64,000 nt of DNA from Pyrenula massariospora (lineage: Eukaryota > Ascomycota > Eurotiomycetes > Pyrenulales > Pyrenulaceae). The notes under the pieces are model-generated. The model did no database searches. It saw only the letters and a list, made by a program, of their open reading frames with translations, and was not told the DNA's origin. This document shows, piece by piece, positions 1 through 10,856 of this stretch (its first letter is position 1; each line of letters starts with the position of its first letter). The stretch spans positions 1,612,001 to 1,676,000 of the forward strand of contig JAGFMI010000005.1 of NCBI GenBank assembly GCA_021030905.1, read 5' to 3'. Position numbers and translations under genes: made by a program.

Positions 1-30
1 TAAGCATTGCCGGTCCTGGGCACTTTCTAG

Positions 31-1579
31 ATTGCCATTTTAATCATCCACCGCCTCTATTTCGACAAGCTATCTCAATATCCGGGTCCATTTTTGGCCA
101 AACTGACAGGTCTATACTGTGCCTACCATGCTTGGAAGGGGGACATCCACGTGGATATGCACAAGTGCCATGAAAGATACGGTGAGCCAGAGTCTTGGAC
201 CATCGCAGCGTCTTTAAAAAACTTAATCATCCTTCCCAGGACCATACGTTCGCTATGCGCCGTCTAGGCTCATCATTAATATCAGTGAAGCGCTGCATGT
301 CATCTACGGCAGCCACAAAAATATTCAAAAAGCACCGGGCTATGCGCTCCTGGCACATCAGACAGATAACACTTTGACGATGTTAAACAAGCAAGAACAT
401 GCCCGTCGACGTCGCATTATTTCGCAAGGGTTGTCCGAAGCTGCATTGCGTCTCCACGAGCCTGTCATCATGGCTCAAATTCGGAAATGTTTTGAGTGCA
501 TCATATCGTCCAGCGAGGGCGCTTCGTTCACAGAGAATAAAGACAAGTGGACAAAGCCACAAAACATGTCACGCTGGTTCAGTTGGCTCACCTTCGACAT
601 CATGGGCGACGTAATCTTTGGAAAGCAGTATAATCTACTCGGTGAGGCCGCCAATCGAGACATTCCGGAAGCCATCGAAGCCTCGAACGTGCGGGTCAGT
701 GTTCTCATGTACAGCCCTTTGATTCGCCAAGTAGGGAGAATTGATCGTTGGTTGTTTCCAAGGGCCATCAAGGCACGCGCTACTTTCCTCAGATTCGTCA
801 ATGACCTGGTGAAACATTGCATGAAGCCGCAAGGTGGCGATGGAAAGCCATCCGTGGTGTCAAGTCTGAGGGCAGCAACTGACCCTCTAACAGGCGACAA
901 GCTGAGTAACAAAGAAATACTAGCCGAAAGTACCACTCTGGTGGTTGCTGGCGCCGATACCTCGTCAACAGCGCTTGCAGCGACATTTCACTATCTTGCA
1001 AGCAACCCCCGAGCGTATCAAAAAGCTGTGCAGGAGGTCCGAACGGCTTTCAAGTCAGAAGAAGAGATACATAGCGGCGCTACTCTCAGTAGCCTCACAT
1101 ATGTGAGAGCATGCATTGACGAGGCACTTCGCATGTCTCCACCGGCAGGATCAGCGCTCACAAGGCAAGTGCAGAGTGGTGGCGTCAAAGTCGAAGACCG
1201 CTTTTTCCCCGCTGGAATAGAGTTTGGTGTCCCCATATACGCCATTCATCACAATGCAGAGTATTTCCCACAGCCATTTGAATATCGGCCGAAGCGCTGG
1301 ATAAGCGGTGAAGATGGTAATTCGACAGACAGCATTCACTTGGCGCGCTCCGCTTTCTGTCCATTCTCTCTTGGCAGCAGAGGCTGCGTTGGTCGTGGCC
1401 TAGCTACGCTAGAGTTGATGCTCGCAGCTGCTTATGGACTTTTCAAGTTCGACATGAAGCTTGTCGGAGACATCGACCAATCTGCCAGAGCTTGGGGTCA
1501 TGCCGGAGAATTCGTACTTGAGGATCATATTACCGGTTCCAAGGATGGGCCAATGCTGTCCTTTCGTCTACGGGAATAG
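31..1579 (+). CDS. cytochrome P450 monooxygenase, 5' end outside window
   Basis: Haem-thiolate monooxygenase of the fungal E-class P450s, presumably anchored in the ER by an N-terminal helix that lies mostly before the window. The visible exons are 31-181 and 240-1579; the intron 182-239 starts GTGAGC and ends CCCAG, and the window itself opens inside an earlier intron (taagca...tttctag). About 496 residues are visible. Seen motifs: YPGPFLAKL near the start, the I-helix [10 protein letters not shown] with its acid-threonine pair, ExxR in DEALR, the PKRW segment, and the haem loop [12 protein letters not shown] with the ligand cysteine. The substrate cannot be told from sequence. The proteins I recall as closest are fungal P450s loosely labelled benzoate 4-monooxygenase-like or toxin-pathway enzymes. 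No biosynthetic core gene is visible next to it; what lies to the left is unknown. No defect is seen. Confidence 0.93.
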
Positions 1580-2031
1580 GGTACGTGTGAGGTTTCGGCT
1601 CACCCAGACATAGTGATTTTGACAGGCACGTAAGACTTGAGACAGCGAAAATTAAATCACGATGTAAGGCTTGGTCACGATAACAATAAAGACGCAATGA
1701 TTTACTCATGTAGGTCTTCGAAGGTCTACCCGGCAGTAACCGCTAAGCGTGATTTTGAAGTACTGCGACTTAGGTGATGGCCTTGTGTGTTGGTGTAGAT
1801 CTGAAAGATCACCAATTATCTTTGTAGTGACTTTCCGTCTACCTTTCTACTCGGAGGACTAGAGCCCATGTCCATTCTTAGAGATGTTTGAATAAATCTG
1901 TACTAACTGGTGTTAGCTGCTTGAAGTCAATTCTTCCACATTATCGTCCTTAAATCCGTCGAAGAAGTTGCGGCACGAATTAAGAGAGCGCAAGTTCAGC
2001 AAGTTTATCTCGAATTCTTCAACTATCGACC
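1580..2031. other. intergenic, nothing recognised
   Basis: Spacer between the P450 stop and the next ATG. It should hold the P450 3' untranslated region and the promoter of the small protein at 2032. I see no repeat, RNA gene or convincing conserved ORF. Confidence 0.6.
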
Positions 2032-2628
2032 ATGAACGATGAAGACGCTCAGGCGAAGGGAACTTCCCCGGAGCAACATCCCTTCAATGCGAAGATCAAG
2101 TACTCTGAAAACGAGATGCCACCTACTTTAGAAGAAGAATTTCCACTTTCAATTTCGCCTGGAGATATGCAAACCACCCAGCTCGAGCATCGAACATCCC
2201 CACAGGTCGATGCAAAAAATTCATACAAGACAAGTGGCGAATCTCCTACATCCTCCGATAGGAACAGGTCTGAAGGTAGCCTGGGCGCATCCTTAAGTCG
2301 CCATCAGGGCACAGGTGGAAATTGTAGGACGCAGTCCCACAGGACAAGCAATGGCCACAATATTGAAGCCTTGAACGACCCCATGCCATTAAGGGACATC
2401 GAGCATGCGCGCCCTAGCCACTCTGTCCATATCACAGGCGATATAGGGCCTGTCTCGACCAGTGGAGAGTTGTCGCTTTCTTATCCAGCGATTAGTGAAA
2501 CAAGTTTCGGGCCACGTGAGCTCCCAGACGACGAAAGAGAGACAGAAGATGTGCCTTTAAAGTCGGGAAAATCTAGGACAGGAACATTCCGAAGGCTGCT
2601 ACGTCGATTCTTGAAATGTTTGCAGTGA
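2032..2628 (+). CDS. hypothetical disordered protein, 198 aa
   Basis: Unrecognised single-exon ORF. It begins with an ATG in a reasonable fungal context (cgaccATGaac). The protein is rich in Ser, Thr, Pro, Glu and charged residues with no predicted helix-rich core, signal peptide or membrane span, so it looks intrinsically disordered. The last 20 residues are strongly basic and end with a dibasic-rich amphipathic stretch (FRRLLRRFLKCLQ), which could bind membranes, nucleic acid or a partner. Possible phosphorylation motifs (SP, TP, RxxS) are scattered through it. It lies between the P450 and the NOSIP-type gene without obvious functional linkage. It could be a lineage-specific gene or a chance ORF; 198 codons without a stop and a good start favour a gene weakly. 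Confidence 0.4.
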   Translation: MNDEDAQAKGTSPEQHPFNAKIKYSENEMPPTLEEEFPLSISPGDMQTTQLEHRTSPQVDAKNSYKTSGESPTSSDRNRSEGSLGASLSRHQGTGGNCRTQSHRTSNGHNIEALNDPMPLRDIEHARPSHSVHITGDIGPVSTSGELSLSYPAISETSFGPRELPDDERETEDVPLKSGKSRTGTFRRLLRRFLKCLQ

Positions 2629-2972
2629 GAGATATCGCTGTATCTCAAGGTTGCGAACAACGACGAGAGCTCAGAATGGTGTGTCAAGACTGTCGACCAT
2701 ACGCAACATTAGGTATGGAGCATGACTTCAGAGAGGGGATGAATGCAAATGATAATTTAGCTCGTGTTTTCTGGGCGTCAGCAACACAAAGCGTTTTCTT
2801 TGGTTTATACCTGTTGGCAAGTGGCGGGCCGCTAAGCAAGCAATAAGTCTCTGACGATGGGTTTCGCGGTCTGATCAGAGCTTATCGTGCTTTTCGTATG
2901 CATCGGCGATTATAACTCCAGAGATGACTGACCATGAGGGAGCTAGATGGATCTAAGCAGGCCAGAAGCACT
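2629..2972. other. convergent 3' spacer, nothing recognised
   Basis: Region between the stop of the disordered protein (+) and the stop of the NOSIP-type gene (-). It should contain both 3' untranslated regions. No further gene is supported. Confidence 0.5.
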
Positions 2973-4015
2973 TCAGCCAAGGAATGCAACACCCTCTTTC
3001 TTAGCCATATTACTCCCTCCACCAGCGAATCCAGTGCCTTCGCAGCTGATCTCGACAAGTCCGGGTCTAATTTTGTCTTTTTCTTTTCCGCCCTCTTTCT
3101 TGCTTTTCCGCTCTGTGACATCCGTTTCACAGACGTAACATCGTACAGTCTCGGCTTCCGTACCTTTCACGGGGGCATGGAGGTCAGGATTCTCATCGGG
3201 TTTCATGAATTGCTGCACACAAGGTTTGCAGATAACGTGTCCACAAGGCTTAGTTAGTATGGCTTTTGAGTTGTTACTGAGGACTTTCTTGCAGCTTGGA
3301 CAAACCAGCACAGCTTCCTTGGTTCGAGGATCTTTTTCTGAGGTGAATGATACACTGAGGAGGGTCTTTAGAGAGTAGGGATGTTTACTGGAGGGTATAG
3401 ATGCCGGGCAAAGAGGTTGGAGTTTATCTGGTCTCGCGGTAGCATGGGACGCGCCGTTCGTGGTTGCTGCGGATCCTGGAATCCAGAATGAGCTTGCAGA
3501 CTCAGCCTAGAGAGCACTATATCAGTTATCAAGCCACTCGAGTTAGACAAATGAGCAATCTTTACCTTCTTCTCTTCTCCGTCGCCCACTATCCTTCGTT
3601 TCTGAACTTGTTCATTTTCCGTATGACCATCCCGCTTCCGCTTCCCCTCCCTCGCCGAGTCCAAATACCCCCTCTCAAACTCCTCCACCTCCCTCTCCCT
3701 CCTTTCCGCCTCCCCCCTTATCTCATCCTCCTTCCTCTCCTCCACCTCCCTTTCCCACTCCTTCTCCAACCTCTTAATCTCCTTCCGCTGCAGCAGCAGA
3801 TCATTCACCGCGCATTCTCGGCAGAAAAGGTCTCCATTACTCGCGCATGCTACTACCGGCTCACGAGCAGGGAGAAGGCACAAGCGGCAAGACCCAAAGG
3901 GGAGGTAAGAGTCGCGTGTTAGGCGAGTGCGCTGCGAGCCCCAGGAGTTGCGGAGGAGGGCGCGCTCGTGGGAGGTGAAGTCGGGGCGGGAGGTGTTGCG
4001 CTTGGAGTGGGACAT
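2973..4015 (-). CDS. NOSIP-type RING/U-box E3 ubiquitin ligase, 327 aa
   Basis: Homologue of nitric oxide synthase-interacting protein, a conserved eukaryotic E3 ubiquitin ligase that in animals and fungi is mainly nuclear and linked to the spliceosome. Exons are 4015-3566 and 3506-2973; the 59-bp intron begins GTAAAG and ends CTCTAG, and splicing joins ...GEEKK to AESASSFWIPGS, the family's conserved linker. Order: basic N-terminus, N-terminal split RING/U-box half with CRLCLLPAREPVVAC and FCRECAV (about residues 43-70), a highly charged coiled coil (about 75-130), then the C-terminal half with LVCPSCKKVL, CGHVICKPCVQQF and a late CYVCETDV. The length fits the family (about 300-340 aa). It is divergent from the DUF6594 gene with 1.3 kb between the starts. 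Family assignment is firm; the substrate is unknown. Confidence 0.9.
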
Positions 4016-4714
4016 TGTGGCGATGAGAACATGTTCAGGCTTGGGGGAAAGTAATGGGGAGATCGAAATAGAGCATGGCCGGGACTATAAAGGAATCAAA
4101 GCGTCCGTATCTATCACCCAGACACCTTACCTAGGTGTTTTACAAGTACCTCCAAATTCAACGTAAAGCGTGAAGTGACAAGCGGCTTTTATTCGGCTAA
4201 ATTTTCCGTGGAAGCTTTGGCCATTCGGCCGTGCTGGTTACAAATTCTTCACCAGGTGACACAAAAGATTTCATCATTTATGCTTTACACTTATTTCAAT
4301 AACCAGTATGTACCCATATCCTTCTTGTCCTGCGTGCTCAGTGCGGAAAAACGCCTCCTGATCAGAGGCGGAAGAGGAACGAGCGAGGATATGGATAGGC
4401 TTGCAAGCTGCTAACGACCACTCTCGAGCACGACATAGAATACCAATCCCTGGACCAATGGAAGCGCTCCGCGAAAGTAACGACCGGTATGAAGCCCAAA
4501 TGCCTTCTCAAACTAGCGGACGCTCGATCCATCCGCCATTTTGTAAATTTCTAACATCAACGTGTCCTTGCCTGCTTCACCGGCCAAAGCGGAGCCTGTG
4601 GTCCCGAGGTCGATTTGTGCGCACATCTGATGGGTACGGAATATGCCTCTTGAAAAATTGTCAAGGGGCCGCATAGGACGATTTCATTTACATCTTTGCC
4701 GATACCCGTTGTTT

Positions 4715-4939
4715 TCAACACGAATAGGCTCTGTCTTTTTTAGCCACGAACTCTTGCTCTCTGTCTCGCCTCTTGCGTTCCATATTCTTATCTGGGTAAC
4801 CCTCTTTGACACGCATGTTCTCTCTCTTTTTAGCCATAAGCTCTTGCTCCCTTTGCCGCCTCTCGCGCTCCCTTTTCTCGTCTAGGGTTTCCTGACTGAA
4901 CCCGGTGAATGATAAAAGTTCCCTACCGGAGGGAGCCAT
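4715..4939 (-). CDS. possible small charged protein, 74 aa
   Basis: Unrecognised ORF with an ATG in good context (acaaatATGgct). After about 17 ordinary residues it becomes almost wholly charged (Glu, Arg, Lys, Gln) and helical, with two copies of a motif like RREQELMAKK spaced 30 residues apart, which would form a single helix or coiled coil. The length is short and no homologue comes to mind. It may be a small lineage-specific protein, a surviving exon of a decayed coiled-coil gene, or chance coding in a repeat. Its neighbours say nothing about function. Confidence 0.25.
   Translation of the reverse strand: MAPSGRELLSFTGFSQETLDEKRERERRQREQELMAKKRENMRVKEGYPDKNMERKRRDREQEFVAKKDRAYSC
4729..4872. 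repeat. two diverged copies of a ~53-bp unit, 90-bp period
   Basis: Unit one (about 4729-4781) and unit two (about 4820-4872) both read ctctgtcttttt-agcca then a CT-rich segment ending gcgttcc/gcgctccc. The period of 90 bp is a multiple of three, so the repeat keeps the frame of the minus-strand ORF over it. Confidence 0.6.
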
Positions 4940-5328
4940 ATTTGTCTTCGATTAGCCTGTGAAAAGCGGTATCTGTGTTGAAAACGTCTTCTGCGATCTT
5001 GGTATGTCACTTGATTGGACTGGTGACATGAAATAGGAGAGCTTGAGATAGGATGGGGCTAGGTGTAAAGCTGAAGTCTTTGTACCTGGGAACTCATTGG
5101 AGATGATCTGGCTTATTATATATGCGGATGCTGGCGAGTGTTGATGAACGCAGCCTGATATCCGGAGCTTAGCCGATGCAGCCAAGCAGACTTGATCCAT
5201 GCTCAATGCAGAAGGCTAAGGCAACCTTCGATGCAGATTCCTTGACTCAGCATGAGAATTTCCGCGCTTCGGATTTCAGCTGGAAGTTGTACCATTTAAG
5301 GTTTATCCAGCGTGTGTGAGAGAACAAA

Positions 5329-6338
5329 ATGGACGGATACGCCAAAATCGCCAATTTCATGGGCGAGCACACTGAATTAGCTACGTTCCTTCGCTTCAGC
5401 GACATCAACCTGCAAAATATCCTCTATTTGCAGGCCGAGATTTATGGCCTGAGAGAAGATCTCCAGAAACTGGAGGCTTCGAATGCAGCTTCCTCATCCG
5501 AGGACATCCAGAATTTTCCTTTGGATTGGTACACGTTGGCGCATACCGACGACAATGGAGCCGTGAACCGACAGTGGCAGACCGTCGAGCGGCTTCGGGA
5601 GCTGTTGAAGGAATACAGTAGGTCTTCGACTGTGTACCATAACCACGTGTTAGCTATACATCATTATTGACGAATCGTGGTCAGACGCAGCAGTTCTGCA
5701 ATTCCGCCAAATGTCGGAGATCGCTGGCCCAAAGCCATCTGACCTGCAGGCGTTACAGGAGTGGCTTCGGAGACCAAGCCTCGGAGCCATCTATCTGACC
5801 GGGAGAGATAGAAATATCTGGGCACAAGGCACCGATCTCATGTCCATTGGGAACCAGCCACATGAGAACCCACTCACCGGGTGGATTGCGGACTGGTTGA
5901 TCCCGAGATATCATAACGTACTGGGAAGGCATTTTGTGAGTGCAGCAAAGCTGACCTGAATCTGGCGATGTCAACAACAAACACTAAGGTCCGACTTAGA
6001 AAAAGCCACTGTTACCGAACGGTGGCAGTCTTGTGAAATACCCCGATGCTGGCATCGCCAAAGCAGCCAATCTTGTAGGAACCGTGCTTGCCTCCACACT
6101 CCCGGTGGTCGCCATTATAGTATTGTACTTCGTGAGAGGTATGGGCGCGCGGCTCGCCTTAGTCGGCGTTTTTAGTACCATCTTCTCCACAAGTCTGTGG
6201 TTCCTCAATGACGGAAAGCTCATCGAAGTGTTTTCGGCGACGTCGACGTATGGCTGCTCGAATCTAAGACTGATGTTCAGGCTGACTTGCTGTAGATTTG
6301 CCGCGGTTCAAGTCGTCTTCATTGGCACCAGTGGTTGA
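5329..6338 (+). CDS. DUF6594-domain membrane protein, 276 aa
   Basis: Member of the large fungal DUF6594 family, function unknown. Exons are 5329-5617, 5685-5935, 6000-6247 and 6296-6338. Splicing restores the family pattern: GYAKIANFMG at the N-terminus, NLQNILYLQAEIYGL, a conserved PLDWYTLAHTDD stretch, LLKEYNAAVLQFRQM across intron 1, WLRRPSLGAIYLTGRDR, and FKKPLLPNGG across intron 2. The C-terminal third has two or three hydrophobic helices (GTVLASTLPVVAIIVLYFV, then ALVGVFSTIFSTSLWFL) and ends with FAAVQVVFIGTSG. The last intron is 48 bp, a multiple of three without a stop, so retained transcripts would add 16 residues. The gene is convergent with the second P450, with only 72 bp between stops. 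Confidence 0.88.
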
Positions 6339-6410
6339 GATTTTATTGTGACGGGAGAGTGGATGATCTGACTGTTCCATCTACTCCATCAACATTACCG
6401 AGACCTTTCC

Positions 6411-8159
6411 TCAACGACGTCGTTCAGACACATAGCAAGGCAGATCCCCGCTCGGCTGCGCTCTCTGAACTTGATACCCCCTCTCCCCATACACCGTCTT
6501 TATCCCCATCGCCCCCTCCCCCCGGTCCCACTCCTCATACGCAAGCCCAACATCAAACTCCCTCACCACCAAAACCACAATAACCTTCATCTCCACCACC
6601 GCCAGCTCCTGCCCGATACAATTCCTTGGCCCCGCCGAAAACGGCCGCCACGCCCCCTTCACCGCCGGGTGGTGCAGCGCATCCCCCTCCGCCACGAGCC
6701 AGCGCTCCGGCACAAACTCATCCGGCCGTGGCCAGTACGCCGGGTCGCGGTGGACGGCCTGCGGGACGTCCCAGACGAGGAAGCCGTCTGTCGGGAAGGC
6801 GCGCCCGGTGTGGTGGTCGGTGACGCTGAAGCCGGGCTCGCCGGCGCGGGTGCCGGAGACGGCGGGGTAGAGGCGCAGGACCTCTTTGATGACGGCGAGG
6901 GTGTAGGGGAGCTTGTTGAGGAGGAAGGGGGAGGAGGTTAGTGTGGGTGCGGCTTTGGAGGGGTCGGGGCCGAGCACGGCGTCGTGCTCGGCGCGGAGCT
7001 GGGCGAGGACGGCGGGGTGGGTGGCGAGGGTGTGGAAGATGTAGCAGACGGTGCTGCTGGTTGTGTCGTGGCCGGAGAAGAGGAAGAGTTTGATTTGGTT
7101 CATTGTGAAGGTTTTGAATGTGGGGTCTAGGGCCTGGGTCTTTCTGCCGGCGTTTTCTGAAAGGTAGGTGGTCAAAACTAGATCTAGGATTGATTTGTTG
7201 CTTTTGTTAGACCCGCTTCCTTCGTTCTGTAGTTCCACAAAGCGATTATCTATTATCCGAGTAACATAGTCGTTCATACGCCGCGAGTTATACCAGTGGA
7301 CAAGGGGTCGTACGGGATTGAATCTCGTGAAAGGGTTGACATCAGCTCCGAACGTCAGCCACTTGACTTGCATACGCAGACCGTCTACCAACGGATTACT
7401 ATGCCGTTGCGAGTCGAGCTCAGTATTCCTATTCACCCATCAGCAAGCTCACAGCCCCTCTCTCCACACCATCTCACATAACAATCCTCCCAATAACATC
7501 CATCGTCAAATTATCCGTCAACTCCTTCATCCGGAACAGCCTCCTCTCCCTTGAAAGCCCCCGCAAGATCTCACAAAACCGTTCCGTTTCCTCTACGATC
7601 CCGCTGGTCAAAGTCATAAGATAACTCGCGCTGAAACCTGGGTTGAACACTCCTCTCCAAGTCTTCCACACATCCCCCTCCATGGTAACGATGTCCAAGC
7701 CCCCCGCGATCGGCCGTAGAAACTCTTCCAAGGCAGGGTACTTGGGCAGCGAGTGTTCCTGCGTAACCTGGCGCAGGCCGTCGGTGGAGGTCACGACGAG
7801 CATCTGCGGGCCGAAGGGCCAAGTATCTAAGTAGTATATTGGACCGAGATCTGGCAGTTCTCGTCGGATCAAGTCTGGGAGATAGTTGGGGTGGGCGTCT
7901 GCGGGGAGGGTGGATTTGAGTTTGTAGGCAAAGGGTAGGTGTCCGAGGACTGGGTTCCAGGGGGGCATTGGCTTGAGGGGTGTTAGCGGATTGGTGTGAG
8001 GCTGGGCAGGACCTCGGGTGAGGCGCATACCAGCCCTGCTTTTTTGAGTCTGGCGATTTTGGTACGGGCGTTGTAGAGTTTGGTTAAGAAATTAATGATT
8101 CCGATGGCGATGATTGTTGCGAAGATGGATGGCGTTGAGACATAGTCTTGGAACGCCAT
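6411..8159 (-). CDS. cytochrome P450 monooxygenase (CYP4/CYP52-like), 546 aa
   Basis: Haem-thiolate monooxygenase with an N-terminal membrane anchor (STPSIFATIIAIGIINFLTKL). Exons are 8159-8031, 7971-7478 and 7428-6411; introns start GTATGC and GTGAGA. Splicing joins the anchor to PMPPWNPVLGHLP and later RIVM to NTELDSQRHSNPLVDGLR, both typical P450 segments. Seen motifs: I-helix FLFSGHDTTSSTVC, ExxR in IKEVLRLYP, PERW, and haem loop FSAGPRNCIGQELA. The SGHDTTSS I-helix and FSAGPRNCIG loop resemble the CYP4/CYP52 clan, which includes alkane hydroxylases and the toxin-pathway CYP59 group; which substrate applies here is unknown. The coding strand is much more GC-rich in the last exon (about 6.6-7.05 kb) than in the first two. 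No defect is seen. Confidence 0.92.
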
Positions 8160-8678
8160 TTCTTACTTCTACTACTGCTGTTGGAATGCAAAGGTCTAGA
8201 TAAAGTCTTGCGGATATTCAGAGAAGTTAAAATCTGGGTGAAGAAAAATAAAGCAGACGGATGGTTATAAAGATGAAGTTGAAGTCGACGGCTAGATTGA
8301 CGACGCCGTATCTCGCCGCACAGGATTTCGCTACTGAACATTACGTCATCAAATAGTAATGCGGCACAGAGATGGAAAATACTAAATAAAAGAAAAGGCA
8401 GATACTCATAATAAGGTCGTGGTTGTATCGTAGATGATGAATAGGGAGGGTCGGCGGTCCGGACACAATGTCAAAATTGAGAAGCAGGCTGACACTGGCA
8501 TGCATGAACTACCCGGATAGGCATCTATTTATCCACAACGCCCCATTCATACAACAGTCGGACTTTGAATCTCAGACAAGATGTTCCACCTATTGAGGCT
8601 GTCGCTCTTTACCAATTGCGAAGGGATTTTTATGTGCTTAGAGCGGGGTTGCACATTTCCTCAAGCTTTCGCTTATCC
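8160..8678. other. intergenic: P450 promoter side and HET gene 3' side
   Basis: Holds the promoter of the P450 on the minus strand and the 3' end region of HET gene 1. No ORF with recognisable content and no repeat was seen. Confidence 0.5.
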
Positions 8679-10856
8679 TCAAACAAGCACGACGTCTTCC
8701 CACCTCCCGTCAGTCAGCAACGGCCTTCCATCTCTGAAGCAATAGACGTCTGGATAAGGCTGCTCGAAATCTTCAGCTTTAATCTCCCTAGAACGGCGTA
8801 ACCATCCGACACGGACGTAGACATTTGGCCGCTTATCACCACCGATCGCATTTCCGTGGTTTTCGGCTTTACATAGAACGAGATAGTAGATTTCTTTGCC
8901 TCTAGGTTTGTTTTTGTGCGCCATTCTCAAGCAATGGTATGGACCAGGTGGATGCGGGTCGTGGTCCCAGACCAAATTGCTATCGTCGCCACGGACCCCG
9001 AAATGTATTATAAAACGGTCATCCTTTTCGATCGGCTTTGGGTTGAACGCCTCTGTGTCCCCTATTTGAAGGTATCCGCTGAGCTCAATGGGACAGCTAG
9101 AGACTGTGGTAGAGCTTTGCCGACTTTGTCGTTCTTGATTTCGATCACTGATGCGGAATTTTGGAGCCCTCGAGAGCGCACTTACGAGACCCTTTCTATC
9201 CACCAGGTGGGTCAAGTCGATCTTCTTGTCCCAATGCGCCCAACTCCAAGTTGGAATTTGGAGATTGGCACTCTCTATCTCTTGGTAGTCGGAAATGTCG
9301 CGCAATGATGCAGTCCAAAGTAACCCAAATACAAGGTCTTTCTCCCAATGTCCAGCAACATATCGTCCCTTACATATTGCTTCCCTTCGAAACCGAGATG
9401 CTATACCGAGCATTGCAGGCAGTTTGTCCGAGATGAATGTAATATTCCGGACGGTAAAATCTTCGACGAATTTATTCCAAAGACTTGAACCAGCGTCTTT
9501 CACATTCGATTTGGTTGGAAATCTCCGCAATGAGGTGCCTCTATTCTCAGTTTCACCGGTCTCAGAGTACAAACATGTGTCGCACTCCCAGATCATTTGA
9601 TCCCGACCATAATGGAGGACAGCTGGTGGCAATATTCTTTCCTGCAATGGCCAAGCCCTTTTGCTCAATGGACCCTCGGACAACTCCTTTCTATAGCGTT
9701 GAGGTATTCTACGCGCAAACAAATTTGATGAAGAGCGAGTTCTGGAGCCATGTTGGTTTCCTATGTGACCTAAAAGAAGAGGCCGCTGAAGGTTTCTTTC
9801 TCTGAGAAAACTTGTCGAGACATTCTTGCTGGAAAGAGCGGATATCATAAGAGCACATCCCTCATATACATCAGACATCCTGTCTGCTTCGTGTTTCCAG
9901 TCCTTCTCATCATCTTGACATATGCATAAAGAATCCACCCAAAGATATTTGATCCCAAGCTCTTCAGTGACTTCGATTGTATCTTGAATTACCGGAGGAA
10001 GGTTAGTGAAAGGGATGCCTTGGTCAATCCTTGCTGAAATGTTTGATTTGGTGGTCGAGAAGGTTGAGATTCCTCCCCAGCAGTAACTTAAAGCAATGTA
10101 AGGGATAAGATTGATAGATTTTGATACTGACTTCGTCTCAATCAACAATACATAGCGAGAGCCGGTGCTATCATGTTTGATTTCCAGAAGACGGGAAGGT
10201 AGAGGTCTCGCTCGGCGGATACAATCCGTGTGGTTGTGGACACAGCTCGAATACCAGTCTCGGACTTGTGCAAAGCTTCTGTATGATGTTCGTTCAAGCG
10301 AAGGATACGCGTGACTGTGAGACCATGTCGGCAAAGGTAGCTCGAGACAACGGTGTTCATCTTCAGCGACCACGAATTCATACTCTACATCATTGTCGGT
10401 AGGGAGGGGATAGTCGTTGATTCTTTTTATACCATGTACGTAGAAATGAGACCAATTCCTTGTGTCCGACGCTTTACTGCGGTCGGTAGGAAAGGGCTTG
10501 GACCATTCCAGGTCTAGGTCACCAATAAGGGCCACCTCTTGGACGCCTGTCTGCTCCGTCTGTTCTAACATAGCCATGCAAATGCCACATCCAGCTTTTG
10601 CCGACGCAGCAAGCTCGTTTGGCGAATCATAGTGAACAAAAAATGTATAAGAGCCACGGAGTAGCCAAAGACAACTTGGTTGTGTCCGAAAGCGGCTGTT
10701 TGAAGAATTAAAGTCCTGCGTGCTTAAGAATGTCTTGATAAAGTCAAAACATAAGTCGCAAATTGAATCTTGGATAAAACAAGTCCGAGGTTCTCGGCGT
10801 TGCTGCCCGGAAATGTCGAATGTCAATGGAAAACATCGAGCCATGGCTATTGTCAT
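8679..10856 (-). CDS. HET-domain protein 1, 725 aa
   Basis: Heterokaryon-incompatibility type protein. HET domains are TIR-related modules that in some fungi trigger regulated cell death on non-self contact; most family members have no known trigger. The single exon starts at an ATG at 10856. The N-terminal 230 residues are cysteine-containing (DSICDLCFDF, GCGICMAM), as usual before this subtype of HET domain. The HET domain runs from about residue 253: YIALSYCWGG, then KYLWVDSLCICQDDEKDW (about 303), YEGCALMISA, and RAWPLQERILPPAVLHYG (about 395). The C-terminal 300 residues are the usual variable region with PTWSWAHWD. No NACHT, NB-ARC or repeat domain is fused to it. It is organised like HET gene 2 and unlike HET gene 3. 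Confidence 0.93.
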   Translation of the reverse strand: MTIAMARCFPLTFDISGQQRREPRTCFIQDSICDLCFDFIKTFLSTQDFNSSNSRFRTQPSCLWLLRGSYTFFVHYDSPNELAASAKAGCGICMAMLEQTEQTGVQEVALIGDLDLEWSKPFPTDRSKASDTRNWSHFYVHGIKRINDYPLPTDNDVEYEFVVAEDEHRCLELPLPTWSHSHAYPSLERTSYRSFAQVRDWYSSCVHNHTDCIRRARPLPSRLLEIKHDSTGSRYVLLIETKSVSKSINLIPYIALSYCWGGISTFSTTKSNISARIDQGIPFTNLPPVIQDTIEVTEELGIKYLWVDSLCICQDDEKDWKHEADRMSDVYEGCALMISALSSKNVSTSFLRERNLQRPLLLGHIGNQHGSRTRSSSNLFARRIPQRYRKELSEGPLSKRAWPLQERILPPAVLHYGRDQMIWECDTCLYSETGETENRGTSLRRFPTKSNVKDAGSSLWNKFVEDFTVRNITFISDKLPAMLGIASRFRREAICKGRYVAGHWEKDLVFGLLWTASLRDISDYQEIESANLQIPTWSWAHWDKKIDLTHLVDRKGLVSALSRAPKFRISDRNQERQSRQSSTTVSSCPIELSGYLQIGDTEAFNPKPIEKDDRFIIHFGVRGDDSNLVWDHDPHPPGPYHCLRMAHKNKPRGKEIYYLVLCKAENHGNAIGGDKRPNVYVRVGWLRRSREIKAEDFEQPYPDVYCFRDGRPLLTDGRWEDVVLV

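Larger units (their letters stand above)
4016..5328. other. divergent intergenic region with one small ORF
   Basis: Shared upstream region of the NOSIP-type gene (-) and the DUF6594 gene (+), unusually long for this window. It contains a short charged ORF on the minus strand (4715-4939) built on a 90-bp repeat, and otherwise only short non-conserved reading frames. A TATAAA-like string (actataaagg, about 4083) lies on the plus strand but precedes no recognised gene. Confidence 0.5.

Noticed and set aside
6411-8159. Secondary-metabolite cluster built from the two P450s
   Set aside because: No polyketide, peptide or terpene synthase and no other tailoring enzymes next to them in this window.
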